DNA from: Echiichthys vipera
Lineage: Eukaryota > Chordata > Actinopteri > Perciformes > Trachinidae
NCBI GenBank assembly: GCA_963691815.1
Contig: OY829659.1
Coordinates: 13,402,184 to 13,466,183 of the forward strand
Direction of reading: 5' to 3'
Length of the DNA stretch: 64,000 bases
The translations under genes were made by a program, and so were the position numbers. The notes beneath the pieces were generated by a model, which was given only the letters and a program-made list of their open reading frames with translations, made no database searches and was not told the origin of the DNA. This document shows, piece after piece, positions 13,921-26,500 of this stretch (its first letter is position 1; each line of letters opens with the position of its first letter).

Positions 13921-14283
13921 TATTCTATAATAATATGCATTAAACTCTTGTGGGTTTATATTACACAACCCACTCTAAAACTCTTATGAAAGAGATCAAA
14001 GTTTGCAAGCTTGAATGAAAGAGAGAAACACATTCACAGAACTACACTTTACAGGACACTGACAGCAGTTTGACCAAAAGATAATGATGTGACGAAGAAG
14101 AAATAATCTCATTGTGTGTGATATGCAGTGCATTTGTGGCAGCGCCGTATGCTCATGTGACACATGCCACGTTAAGTAACTCATTTACCTACGAGGACCG
14201 ATCATCTCTGAGGCTGGAGTTTGAACTCAAAAACAGAACTGTCAGTCTGCGGGTGAGTAGGATTACTAATGCCACTCTTCAGC
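13921..14283 (+). promoter_or_regulatory. Conserved 5' flank of UGT copy 2
   Basis: Counterpart of the copy 1 flank, with the same blocks in the same order up to GCCACTCTTCAGC before the ATG. Sequence further upstream (LINE relic, microsatellite) is not shared, so the left edge of the duplicated unit lies near 13900. Confidence 0.55.
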
Positions 14284-16341
14284 ATGGGTAAGTCAATTTC
14301 AAGAAAAGTATCAAGTGGTTGTTGTGTCATACATTATTTTGTAAACAGTAAAAACCTGTAGATTCACACTTGCTTTACCACCTGAAAGTGTATCTTTATA
14401 TTGGTTTTACCTGATAAAATCCATAAATCCATGATGATTTGTTGAAACTGTGGTCTCTCATGTTATCTTTTTCTTATATTTTAGGAACTGTGCGTCGTGT
14501 GTGTGGAATATTTGTATTCCTCAGTGTATGTCTGATATCCTTCACTCCACCTTGTGATGGAGGAAACATTCTGGTGTTCCCTGTGGACGGCAGCCATTGG
14601 ATCAATATGAAGATCCTGCTGGAAGAGCTTCATGCAAAGGGACACAACATCACTGTGATGAGAGCTTCCACCAGCTGGTACATCCCAGAAAGGTCTCCTC
14701 TCTACACATCCATCACTATTGAAATGGATGAAGGTTTTGAAAACTTTTTTGATGTGTACCTACAGGAGCATATGAGGGTATGTCATTATGAAATGTGTAT
14801 TAGGCTCCACGTGGGTCATTTAGTCATTCAAGTATTAACATGTTCACTTTTTCACCACTTCTTTTCAACTGTTTTTTTCCAGGCACAGAAAGAGGGGGCT
14901 TCAGCACTAACTTTCCTCAAACTCACAAAGGATTTCATGTCTATGATTTCTCAGGCTCATTCATTATGGGCTGATGCCCTCACTCAAATATTTGAAGATG
15001 AAAATATGGTCAAAAGGTTAAAGGATGCCAAATATGATCTTGTTCTAACTGACCCAGCTATAGCACCAGGGGTTGTACTAGCCAAGTATCTCAAACTGCC
15101 CGTGGTGCTCAACGTTCGCTGGATCACCAGCGGAGAAGGCCACTTTGCAATAGCCCCCTCACCTATCTCCTATATCCCAGTGCCAGGATCGGGCTTAACA
15201 GACAAAATTAATTTCTTCCAGAGGGTCAAGAACATGCTTTTCTACGGCATTATATTGTTCCAGCAGAAATTCATGGTGGGGCCTAGTTACGATGCCATTT
15301 GTGATAAATACATTGAGGGTGGATATGACATCATCTCACTTCTTCAGGAAGCAGACATTTGGCTGTTCAGGTCAGATTTTGTGTTTGATTTCCCTCGGCC
15401 CACAATGCCAAATGTCATCTACATAGGAGGGTTTCAGTGCAAACCAGCCCAACCTCTGCCAGCGGACCTGGAGGACTTTGTTCAGAGTGCTGGGGAGCAC
15501 GGAGTCATCATCATGACTCTGGGAACTTTGGTGAATGCTTTGCCCGACGAGGTTGCAGATGAAATCGCCAGTGTTTTTGCCAAGATGCCTCAGAAGGTAA
15601 CACATAATTCCTAATTCACTTTTGTGATGACATTAAAAGTCTTTTTGTAGCATTTATGTAGGCAGCAATTAAACAATTGTGAAATACATTAAATGAAAAG
15701 CAACTGCACATCTGCTGAAGTACAGTAAATTCCTGATGATTTCATTTTCTGATCAGGTGATATGGAGGCACAAAGGGAAGCGTCCCTCTACTTTGGGCAA
15801 CAACACCCTGATAGTGGACTGGATGCCACAGAAGGACCTCCTAGGCCACCCGCAGACCAAAGCCTTTGTAGCTCATGGAGGAACCAACGGAGTCCAGGAA
15901 GCCATTTACCACGGGGTCCCGGTGCTTGGCATACCCTTGTTCTTTGACCAGTTTGACAACCTTCTACGTCTGCAGGAGAGAGGGGCCGGAAAGATCATTC
16001 AGCTCGCTGAAGTTAATGGCTACAGTTTTGAGCAAGGTATTAATGAAGTGCTTCATCACGACAGCTACAGACAGAACATGCAAAGACTTTCACGTTTGCA
16101 CAGAGATCAGCCGATGGCACCAATGGATCAGGCCACCTTCTGGGTGGAATATGTGATGCGCCATAAAGGGGCTCCTCATCTGCGTACAGAGGCCTATAAG
16201 ATGCCCTGGTACTCGTACTACTGTTTAGATGTACTGCTACTATTGCTGACTGCAGCAGCTGTACTACTGTTCTCTACTTTGGCCATTTTGAGGCTCCTAT
16301 GCTGCAGAGGTAGAAGGACGACCAAAACCAAACAACACTGA
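14284..16341 (+). CDS. UDP-glucuronosyltransferase, UGT5-like, copy 2
   Basis: Coding exons are 14284-14287, 14485-14777, 14883-15596 and 15757-16341, joining in phase to 531 codons. The layout equals copy 1: a four-base coding first exon before GTAAGT, signal peptide, DGSHW histidine, LTDP aspartate, the UGT signature in exon 4, one C-terminal membrane helix and a KTKQH tail. Exon 4 differs from copy 1 at about six bases by my count, changing K to R and L to R. The end of exon 2, by contrast, differs at nine of twenty residues. Intron 2 is 105 bases, in frame and free of stops, so an intron-retained transcript would stay open. The protein lacks one Gly present in copy 1 (WADAL against WAGDAL). 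It is very probably a functional recent duplicate with its own acceptor preference. Confidence 0.92.
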
Positions 16342-16630
16342 TTAAGGTTGAAATCTGTTATAATGAGTTTTCTAAAACATTGTATTTAGACAAAAACATA
16401 CATGTTAAGATATCTCTATGTATTTATTATTAATGGAGTAAAATGACAATAAGACCATTCATTTAGCCAGTCTTTACATTCTCTTAACTGTAAGTTAACT
16501 GCAATTGTCAGAAATATCTCACATCACAACTGTTTTGCATGTCTGGAAAAGCCAGTAACTCACCCAAAAGATATTCATGCTTCAAAATATGTACTGCTTA
16601 TTGTACCAGTAAACTGGTCAGTGCTGCAAC

Positions 16631-16636
16631 ATTAAA
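16631..16636 (+). terminator. Candidate poly(A) signal ATTAAA, UGT copy 2
   Basis: This is the nearest good variant signal, about 290 bases past the stop. The copy 1 AATAAA position is not conserved here because the flanks diverge soon after the stop codon. Confidence 0.3.
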
Positions 16637-16679
16637 AGTTGTCTTGAAAATGTTTAGATGTTTTTTCTCTTTTTGCTGA

Positions 16680-17060
16680 ATAGGGTTCAAGAATGGGGAG
16701 AATGGTGGAAGAACTCAATTGTTCCCTTTTATGAGCAGCAAGCTATTCCCTAACAATGTTGGCTCGGTGGAAGCTGACATTATTCCATACAATGACATAA
16801 TTTGGCAACTCTGGTGTTATGAAACTTCTTTCGTGCTCTGGTATTAGGTCGCCATAAAGTGCATTTGGAATGGCTAGGAGAAGCTGGGTGTTAAAGGGTG
16901 TGTGGAATAACTGAGCTCCTTCTGTTCTCAGAAATAGCAGCACACATTGTCATTTTGCCTCTACATTGGCCTGGTGCGCCAATTGTGGCTCAGCGTCTAA
17001 TGACATTGCGGCCACGTCTCCTGCATTTGGTCAGATTGAACCCAGAAACAAGAATTTGGG
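16680..17060 (-). pseudogene. DDE transposase relic (IS630/Tc1-like)
   Basis: On the minus strand, NLTKCRRRGRNVIRR and MTMCAAISENR lead into another frame with DLIPEHERSF and YVIVWNNVSFHR. These match the middle and catalytic region of a DDE-type transposase widespread in fish, where VWDNVSFHR holds the second acidic residue. Here that Asp reads as Asn. There is at least one internal stop, one frame change and a stop after the last block. It is a dead fragment. Confidence 0.7.
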
Positions 17061-18033
17061 TTGTTTCTTGTCATTCCAGGTCCATTATACTCTCTAAAGT
17101 CACACAGAAAAAAAACGAAAGTTTGTTTTTCATAGCCTATTCTAGGTTTCACTGGAAATACATCTGTAATAGCAACAATTATGTAACCAGTTATTTAACC
17201 TTTTTATTTAGTTTACATTTCATAGAGCGTTTTTACAGGACTTACAAAACCTGATAAAATGTTTTCAACATTTCTACAAGTAATAGTCTTACACGTTTGA
17301 GTCTAGATTACTTAATTTGCTGGTATTAATTTTTGCCTTTAGCTGTGGGATTTGACAAATTTCGAATGCTTAGCAAAAATCCCAGTTTAACATCACTTGA
17401 AGTTGTACATCTTTTCTACTTGTTGAGCTGCAGAGTTTTCTGCCTGCCAAGCCTTTGAAAGCAGGTAAGCTTCTGTGCGCTTTTGTTCTTTTCAGAAGGG
17501 GTTTCTGAAAAAAGTTGCTCTCCGTTCTTTGAGTTCACCAATCCTCGCCCTACGATCAGAACATTTTGGAGAAGCATTACTGTTCCCTTCCATTTATTCA
17601 CTCACTCTAATATCCAGCTTTTGTTCAGTGGCTAAACAATCTCAAAATCATGATCAACATTCATTGTTTCAGGAAGAAATTAATCTTATTTGAACAGTTT
17701 AAAGTGATATAATTATGTGATATGGGAAATGTGTGCTTATTTTGTTGAATACAACATTTATATATTTTAATCACTTTGTCTGCTGTAAGGTGATATGTAA
17801 ATATATTTGTTGTTATAACAGTGTGTAGTGATTTTTTGTAAGTTGGATTAAATTTTTATTCATGAAGCATATTTGTGAAAAAAGTGCCAATTATATAAAC
17901 AGATTAAAAAATATTTACATGATTTTTTTCAAAATTTCAGATCACGACCAAATAGACAGTTGTTTTATGTAATGTTCCTTTCAATGTACTTAAATATTTG
18001 TCAGCCAAACAATACATTTAAAATGTAGGTAGA
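17061..18033. other. Intergenic, no recognised gene
   Basis: AT-rich sequence. A short exon-like stretch at about 17433-17463 sits between AG and GTAAGC, but it has no partner exons that I can find. Confidence 0.4.
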
Positions 18034-18041
18034 TTCTAATT

Positions 18042-18300
18042 GGGCGGCAGTAGCTCAGTCCATAGATTGCTCGGCTGGGAACAGGTGGGTCGCCAATTCG
18101 AGTCCCTGTGTGGACCATGAATGGAGCGTGGACTGGTGGCTGGAGAGGTGCCAGTTCATCTCCTGGGCACTGCCGGGGTGCTGTTGAGCAAGGCACCGAA
18201 CCCCCAACTGCTCGGGGCACCGGTCACTGGCAGCTCCCTCGCTCTAACATCTCTCCATTAATTGCATGTTCCCGTTGCGGGATTAATAAAGTAATTCTTC
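18042..18300 (+). mobile_element. tRNA-derived SINE with target duplication
   Basis: The head is tRNA-like, with an A box at TAGCTCAGTCC (from 18051) and a B box at AATTCGAGTCC (18095-18105). A unique body follows (GGAGAGGTGCCAGTTCA, GAGCAAGGCACCGAACCCCC), and the tail is GGGATTAATAAAGTA. The 8-base word TTCTAATT flanks both sides (18034-18041 and 18301-18308). The tail resembles those of partner LINEs in fish. The intact duplication suggests a fairly recent insertion. Confidence 0.85.
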
Positions 18301-18308
18301 TTCTAATT

Positions 18309-19529
18309 ACATTTACCTTTACTACACAAATTGTTCATCAATATCACTTTGAACAACTCTCCCAACTGGTTTCATAAACACAATTGTAGTTCGCCAATGC
18401 AAGATAGAGAGCAAGACTGAGCGGTAAACTGAAACTCAGATAAAGTGAGAATTGCTGAATAAACAAACTGCAGGTGAGAAATTTCTCATTCATTTGTCCA
18501 TCTGCTTTAATAATCTGAGTGCTCGCTGGTTTTAAGCCATTCTCTCATTCTTCACGTGCAGGGCTGCAGAGACCCCTCACTGATGCATGATTCAGACATC
18601 CCTGGGTTTCCACATGGCCATTATCCTGTCCAGAGCCCCACTGAAAAATGAAAATGGCTTGAGCAGACTGTAACAAAATAAACTTTCTGATACTGTAATG
18701 GCAACTTTTATTTATTCAGACTTACGCTGTTACATAAGATATATGACTGGGCAGACTTCTGTAGGCGAGTGGGTTTGTGCTTTAATGCTATTTTGATTGT
18801 TTAAATTTAGCTGTTAATCATTTTCGAAGTAGTTGCTTCATGTGAATTATTTAACAGCTGATGATTAACTACATCTGTCAAACTTACTGTGTAACAGGTT
18901 ACGGTCTGGTGTACAGGGTGTGTTTGCCTTCCTTGATAAAGCCGGGGAGAGAATCAACCACCAAAATAAAGGAAGCACCTGGAAAAATAAGGAACACAAA
19001 CTATATACGCTGATGGGGAGATGTTTCCTGTAATGTCTGCTCAATGCCCTAGGGGCCAAGTTAAACACCAGTGTACACAAAGTATTTCTGAGCTATCATT
19101 TTATTCTTATAAAGCATGTCATTTGTAATGACAGAGGTGTTGATTGCATCTGTCAAGTTGTCCCATATTTTAGTGTTTTAATGGTTCGGAACACAATAAT
19201 TTATCCTTCAATCAGCTTAAGCAAAAGTAATAAGTGTTTTTTTTCTTTTTCCGTTATAGTCACAACATCTTTCAGCTATTACTGTATGGGAGATCTTGGA
19301 AAACTGCCTAAAACAGTATTTCCTCCAACGGCAAACCACTAGATGATGGAAATTGTCATGGAAGAAATTGTCAGTGGGTTTCATCCTCACCCAGCTGACT
19401 TCTGAAATCATAAGGGGAAAGCCTTTATGTTTTGTGAGTTATATGGTGAAACTGATTATCTACGGGGGCTTAACAAAAGACTCGACACAATTGCATTTGG
19501 CAATTTCTTTATATTGGATCGAGGGCAGG
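18309..19529. other. Intergenic, no recognised feature
   Basis: No exon, RNA gene or recognised repeat. Frames here are below 75 codons. Confidence 0.4.
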
Positions 19530-19830
19530 AAATGAGTAATTCCATATGTTCCATGTTGCTTGTTTATGAGTGTGTGGTGTCCTGTTGCGCAGGTGGCAAA
19601 GTCATATCAGACTCAATACTTTGACCTGCACTTTCACAAGAAAAGTGTGGAAGTTGACTCAAGAACTCATCATTAGGTACTACTCCATCTCATGTGAAGA
19701 TATATTACTTAAATTTGGTTTCCTCTAGCCCAATTGCAACAGACTAACCAGTCACCTGCTGCTTCAATTATTCCTTGATGGATTTTTAACCAGAATGTGA
19801 CGCTTCTAGATATCTATTTTAACCTCGCTC
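19530..19830. repeat. Segment also present at 6430-6800
   Basis: Same order of matching blocks as the segment upstream of UGT copy 1, with an extra stretch near 19585-19620. No UGT exon follows it. Confidence 0.7.
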
Positions 19831-21726
19831 AGACCGTCACCACGGTCTTCACCTTAATGCCATCCTTCGACCTATCCTCAAAACAACAAAGTCATGCAGC
19901 TGACCTAGGGAGGTTTGGCTTGTTTAGCATTTCGGGGGAACATGCCTCCTACTCTTTGCCTTACTTACCTCAAGTAAGTATCACAATAATATTAAGGACT
20001 CCCCAACAGTCAGTCTGTCACTTCTGCGCAGGTACCTGGAGTCCCTGAGGACTGTGGTTTCCCCTGTCCCTGTTTAGTAAGTTTGCGGCATTTGTTTGTT
20101 AACCCCTTCTTCCTTTCAGGTGCTTAGCTGTCTGCCAAGGCTGGTTAAGCAGGTAGGTTCACTTATTCTGTTGCTGTATGATTCTTTCTGAGGTCTATTT
20201 ATGTTGGTGTAATTGAGCAATTGTGTGCAGGTTGATTAGATATCTCTTTTGATATTAAAATTAAACTTTTTGCTTGAGAAATTTCTATACTGAAGGCACC
20301 ATATGTTTTCTGGCGCTATGTGTGTCATCTTTATCCCTTGTTTACAATGCATAGACTTTATTTTAAACCCTTTGGACCCATCGGGGGTGCCCCCCCCGGT
20401 CTCAGAGTGTCACATTTAGAACCTGCTACTGAGCTCCCTCTGGAGGAGCACATTCATGGAGCCAGACAGGTGGAGCAGTCTGCATAGGGAAGCGGCTCAG
20501 CCCCCAACTACCCAGTGAAGTGAGGGCAGTTATGAAAATGCAGATGATCACAAATAATTTTAGTCAGATCTTCTTGTCAACATGATTCTGTAATTTTACA
20601 TCCACTGTAAGGATGATGTATGGAGCCATTGACCCGCTGTCCAGACACTGATCACAATCTTTAAAATAGGTGCCATCCATTTCAGATGTAACAAAAACCC
20701 TTTAAGATTTTCTGACTAAAACCAATTCAGATACTATATGCTAGACATCCCAGCTGACATTGCTTGCTAAAGCCATGAGGCCTAATCTCCACTGGACCAG
20801 AGGGTAAAGCATACTGTATTCCATCCTTTCAGGAAGTTGCAGCACTGATGCGCATGTTGAAACATTGGGAAAGCTCAGATAAACATGATCTGTTATGCAT
20901 TACAAAAGACTATGCAGTGTTTTCTTTGAGATGCCCGTGGTGTATGGTTTAGAATGGGAAACAACACAAGTAAATCAAAAACATATGTTTGTATCACTAT
21001 ACCAGGACGGGAGGCAATCCGTTTTAAATGGCAGACCTCAAGATAGATTATGTCATGCTTGTTGTTCTTTGTATTTATATCAATCCACATAAATGACATC
21101 ATCTTTTACACTAAAATCAATGCCAGTAAGAAGACAAACCTAAAGAATTACTGGAAAATCCAATAATTTCATATAATAGACTGTATTTAAACCATTTCTC
21201 TCTCCTAAACAGCCCAACATCAGATGCATTGAAGCAATCAGTGGATGGTATTAAAGCTCTAAGCTCTTATGTTTTTGATTTATAAGATAAGTGAGGTTGT
21301 CTTAGTAAATCCAACGACAAGCAAAAATACATTTTATCCTATCCTTCAGAATACCATCTTGAGACTCCTGAGCTTACTGATGAGGGGAGCAAAGCGGTGA
21401 ACATTTTTCCAAGGTGTGAAGGCCAAGTGAGATGATTTATGAGGCCTGGAACCACATTAAATATAACATTCAAAAGCTATACACGTGAAGAAATCAAGAC
21501 AGAGGAATTGTGTGTGTCGGTTTACATACCTAATGTACAGTAGCATAAACAGTTCACTGTGCTGTTGACTGGGACTATACCTCATTGTCTTTCATTTTCT
21601 TCTCAATTAAATCATATTCTTACATAATGTATTGCCTTTATGAGCTAAAGGGCTGGTGTACTTTGGAACGTGTAAGAGCTAACCTTGCTGCAGAGTCCAT
21701 CATGCTTTAGTTGGAGGTTTATTTCA

Positions 21727-21751
21727 TAACACACACTCACTCACTCACTCA

Positions 21752-21793
<42 letters not shown>

Positions 21794-21836
21794 CACGCAC
21801 ACGCACACGCACACGCACTCACACTCGCACTCACAC
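21727..21836. repeat. Imperfect CA-rich microsatellite
   Basis: Runs of CACT, (CA)n and CACG-type units mixed together, less pure than the other CA tracts in the window. Confidence 0.9.
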
Positions 21837-24800
21837 TTATTTATTAAGCTGCGGGTTCGTTTGATTATTTTCTTTCCACTGTAACTAACATGGATTCAAG
21901 ATGACCACAGCTGCTATTTACTGTCAAGAAGGAAATTACAAACTTTTAACAGCCAACTTCAGACTTTTAGGGGGGAGTGAGAGTTTGATACTCTAAGGAC
22001 TTTGTGTGGCATATTGCTATAATGGTACCTAAAACAGCGTTTGGAAAAAAAAGACTGAATGGAGAAATAAAATGGAAGAATTGATGCAATTGTTTCTTGA
22101 GTGTAAATCACATTTTAATGACACGGTGAAACAAGCCAAACCGATAAATGTAAATAAGTCTTTTGTATTTAAACAAAACTAATTGGAGAGGTCCAACAAT
22201 ATACACCAAAAGACATAAACAGACTTTTATTTATTTTTATCTCTGTGTGAAATGCCATAGCTGAGTTGTTGTGGAAACTTTTCAAGTCAGACACAGCACT
22301 TCCAAACGCACATGCCTTCATTGTATTGCAAAAATGTGTCCAGGCAGATGAACTGCTTTATCTATACCATCTCAGAATGATTAAAATACTCCAAAAAAAG
22401 GTCAAATACAATGCTTAAAGGCAACATTTACTGCAACCCTACTTGCACAATTTTACGTGTAGATCTCCACATTATTTTTGCCCTGAGGGATGCCTTAACT
22501 AGTCAGGCAAAAGGTCAGACACCTTAACATCTGCTGCTGGAACAGCCTACACGGAAACATAAAACAGGTGCTGTGCTTGTCTCCGTCTCGTCACTGTCTG
22601 GTATCAGATACTGGGACAGAGAGCACACAGCATTCCTCCCTTTGTGTCCTCATATCCCTCCCTCGATGTGTTTCCAACTCTGGCTGTTTTCTTGTCCTTG
22701 TCCCTCTTTGATTTTGCACCCACCCTGTGATCCTTCCTGTGATCATGGCTGGTATAGGCATATTGGATGATGTCACTGTGCATGTTCTGTGTTAGAGATT
22801 GCTTGAGTGTGTACAGGGAAAGCAGATCCCTTCATATGATTAAATGCCCTAGACTGGACAACTGTATAATAATAAAGGGATGACAAAGGTAAAAAAAAAG
22901 AATTTCGGATTTAATTTTATTCTTTTAGAGAGAAGGTAATCTCTATTGCACCTTTTGTAATTCAATGTGGCTTAACCAAGAATTAGGCTACAGCTGATAC
23001 TAGTGAGACCATCATCTGCCAGCCGCATCCAACCTCTGATTTGTCAGCCTAAAAACACACCTGGGCACAAACTGGTACATTGATTGATTGACCTAAATAA
23101 TGAGCTGTGGGTCTACTGGTTAAGAAGCATTGGCACAATCAAGTTAGTGTTTTGTCTTAAGGGTGCAATGTGTAAATTAACAAACATTATCAACCAGATG
23201 TAAAGCAGTAACAGAGACATCGACCGGAATGAGCATGCTACAAAAACTAGCACCATTTACCAGACATATGCAGGTAAAATATGCATGTGGCCAGTAGATT
23301 TGCTTCATTGACCAGCCAAAAAAACCCAGTGGTAATCAATTGAGTGGCTGGTAAAAATTTAGCATTTACAGCCATTTGACCAGGGGACAAAATCTTAATT
23401 CCACGCCTCTTCTCTTCAACATGCACTTACGGTTTTGTTTACCCCTTTCTCATCTCTCAACATGTCACACACATACATTCAACCTCTTTGGCTTGTGCTC
23501 CCAAAGGGTATCTGCAATGTGTGACATCATTCTCTCCGCAGACACAGAGATCACATTAATTATTCTCTCTACGGAGGAACTACTGGCCAACACAGATCCA
23601 CTGGTCTGCAAAGGAAATCCTGCTCTGCCTAGTTTGCGCGCTTGCACGTGTTGCTGTCCGTTGAGTCTCGGGGAAATCGTACTCATACTTCAGCTATGTG
23701 AGATTCTCACAGACAGAGTATATCATTCATTCTCCAGAATCTGTGGGATCATACTGGCTAAAAACATGCTGGCACCTGCCGACTCTATATGTGTTTTCAT
23801 TATTTTTCTTCTGTTTTTTTGTTTTCATTAGATCCTTTTTAACAGGGAAATATTATTGTGGAAAACATTTTTTAGAATATTACGACAATCAATGCAGAGG
23901 CACGAATGTGTTTTCTGGAAAGACTTGTTAAGGCATAGACATGTAAATAATGTACGTTGCAGTGTATGTGGACAAAAAATGTCTGCAGGGCACAGGCATG
24001 TAATAATGTAAATATTTGGGCTTTCCAAAATCTGACACTATGCAGGTATGATGTAGCAACATATCACTGATTAAAACATATACAATATGAAAAAATATAC
24101 ATAACATCTGGAAGAGCTTTGGTGTACTACACATCTGTCTTTTTACTTGATTTGCCAGAGCATCCAAACACGTTGTCTGAGATCAGTGGAAGTGGCACAT
24201 TTAGAGGGGTTTGGATATGTTCGTCATCGATCATGAAGTGGATCCTGGATGGCACTTTGCTCCCTTTCTCTGCAGAGACTACCCTCGATCCCTATTAATT
24301 TCAGATTCATGGCCGTGGTCAGCTGGTTTTAATTTAGAGTTGGAGGACACATAACAGAGCCGTCTGGCACTGAGCTCGCAAGGGAAGAGTGTGCTAAGAC
24401 TTTAGGTCATCTCCTGAGAGGGGATTCGGTGTAGTTTCAGTGACTATGTTTACATGCACATTCATTCTTCCACTATTATTTCAAATATGACAATATTCCA
24501 AGTTTGATATGGGTCAACAGCATCAACAGCCTTATTCTGAATATACGGTTCCCCATTCCAGTTATGTATACAGCTAACACGTTCTCATCCTAACTCGTCA
24601 CACATGCCCGTTTTGTCAGAACCTTTTGGCGTCACTTGTTAATGCACTGGGTAGAGCTCCACTGAAGTCCTTGCTTTAAAGACAGGGAAAACCTGGTTAA
24701 CGGGATTTCAAAGCAAATCAAATTATGGCTAAACTCAGAATATTCTGTGCATGTAAACATTAATACATATGTATTTATGTAATCATGGGGGTGGGGTGGG

Positions 24801-26309
24801 GTGGGAGGCAGTAGTATATCAGGAACTACTTGTCCCTAAAAAACATGTCAGGTCATGGTGGGTCACTAAGAAAAATAATATTTGTATATTCATCAAGCAC
24901 TGTTCAAAAACTAAATTATTAGACACATTTATTCTGTATGATTGATTAACTGAAGATAGAGACATGGCAACACAATTCAAGTGTTTAAATAAAGAAAAGA
25001 AAACCAAAAATATACAGAACTAACCTGCTCTGCTATAAAGTCATTACAAAATAAAAGTTTGGGTTTTTATTGGGTGGTGAATTGTTAAAAATTTTAATTT
25101 CTAAACGAAACGACGGAAAGTTGACAGATAAAAAGATAAAAACAATATGCATCACACAGAGCAGCAAGTAATGGTTAGATTTTTAGTTTAAAAGAAAATG
25201 ATCAAAATTCAAGTCATATTCTCAAGTCTTTTATAAGAAATGTACTTATGAACATTCACAGGCTGAATTCCATTATTTTACGTTTAGTTATTCTACTCCT
25301 TTATTATTGCAGAAATCTGTGGGGGACTGTGAGTTCATACTTGGCCAAGTGTTGTTTCTGGAACAAGATGATATGATCTAAATCATATCCATGATTCTCA
25401 ACTGAATCCAACAGTTTTCTTTCTTCTATTGTTTGTGACAGAGTGAAATAATATGACCATTCCGTCAATCCTGCACTACCTTCACAGGGAACCGTTGATA
25501 TTAATGGAGACACTCTTTATGTGATGTTGGTATCACTCAAAACATGTTGTGACTCCTAACCCATTGTTTAGCTAATACTCATCTTTAGTATGATACAAGA
25601 TTAATCATATTTATCAGCATTTTTTATTAGAAGATGTAACTTATATGTAAAAGACACATATGATAGTGATATCAATGTTCTCATCTAATTCTCTGCCAGA
25701 AAGCATTCAATGAGCAAACCGAATTCCTGCGATGGATCAGACGCAACAATTTAGGACTGTGATGCATCTTTGTTTCCAAATCAAATGATCAAACCAGCAT
25801 TGCAGACAAGTTGTGTCCAAAAAGAAAAGGAAAAAGAAAATCTAACTCATTGCTGAAAGGTAGGAATTAGCAATTCTAAACCTAAGCAGAAATCCAGCCG
25901 TGCACAGGCATTTATGGCCCTTTCCAAGATGTCGGTCAAAACTGTAATGCGTGTTATTGATTCAAACTGCTTCAGTTTTACTCTAATTGGTGCTCATTTG
26001 TTTAATTTCACAACCTATGCATAGCTGGCTGACGAAAATAAAAGTGTCAACAAGTGTAAAAAGGCGCCAGTGACATAAGATGGTCAACTACTCAGTCTGA
26101 ACAGTTGTAGATGGTTGAGAAGAAAACATATCCTGCCTTTACAAACTTGCTGATCAAGTAGGCTAAAATGTCTTGACCAAAAGACAGCAAATTGTATGTG
26201 GTAAGCAGTTTTATCCGTAATTTGTTTAAAATGCCCCGATCAATCTACACGCACTACAGTACTTTATAATGACAAACAGGTCCTTCAACCTCTTGACTTG
26301 GTGTTTCCT

Positions 26310-26500
26310 CGTATGCATTGTCAGCTGTGAGAGCTTTTATAAACAGGTGTGTATCTTTCCAACTCATCACCAATCAGTAGAATTTACCACAGGTGGACTC
26401 CAATCAAGGTGCAGAACAAGAGAAACCAGAGGAACCTGGTCTAAAGGTCAAGAGTGAAAACAAGTCGAGTCTGAATACCTTCATCCTTTTAGTTTAAGAC
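26310..26500. mobile_element. Possible Tc1-like element fragment
   Basis: Phrases such as CAGGTGGACTCCAATCAAG and, later, GAGTCTGAATACCTT resemble the non-coding terminal region of Tc1-like transposons in fish. No transposase or inverted end could be matched. Confidence 0.4.

Noticed and set aside
18042..18115. A free-standing tRNA gene
   Set aside because: The A and B boxes are followed by a SINE body, a LINE-like tail and flanking target duplications, so it is a SINE head rather than a tRNA.
20119..20151. Tiny exon with good borders (and a similar one near 17433-17463)
   Set aside because: No partner exons or domain; short AG...GT pairs are expected by chance in this much intergenic DNA.
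23376..23831. 151-codon plus-strand frame
   Set aside because: No domain, low-complexity hydrophobic end, overlapping frames on the other strand and no splice partners; it fits chance.
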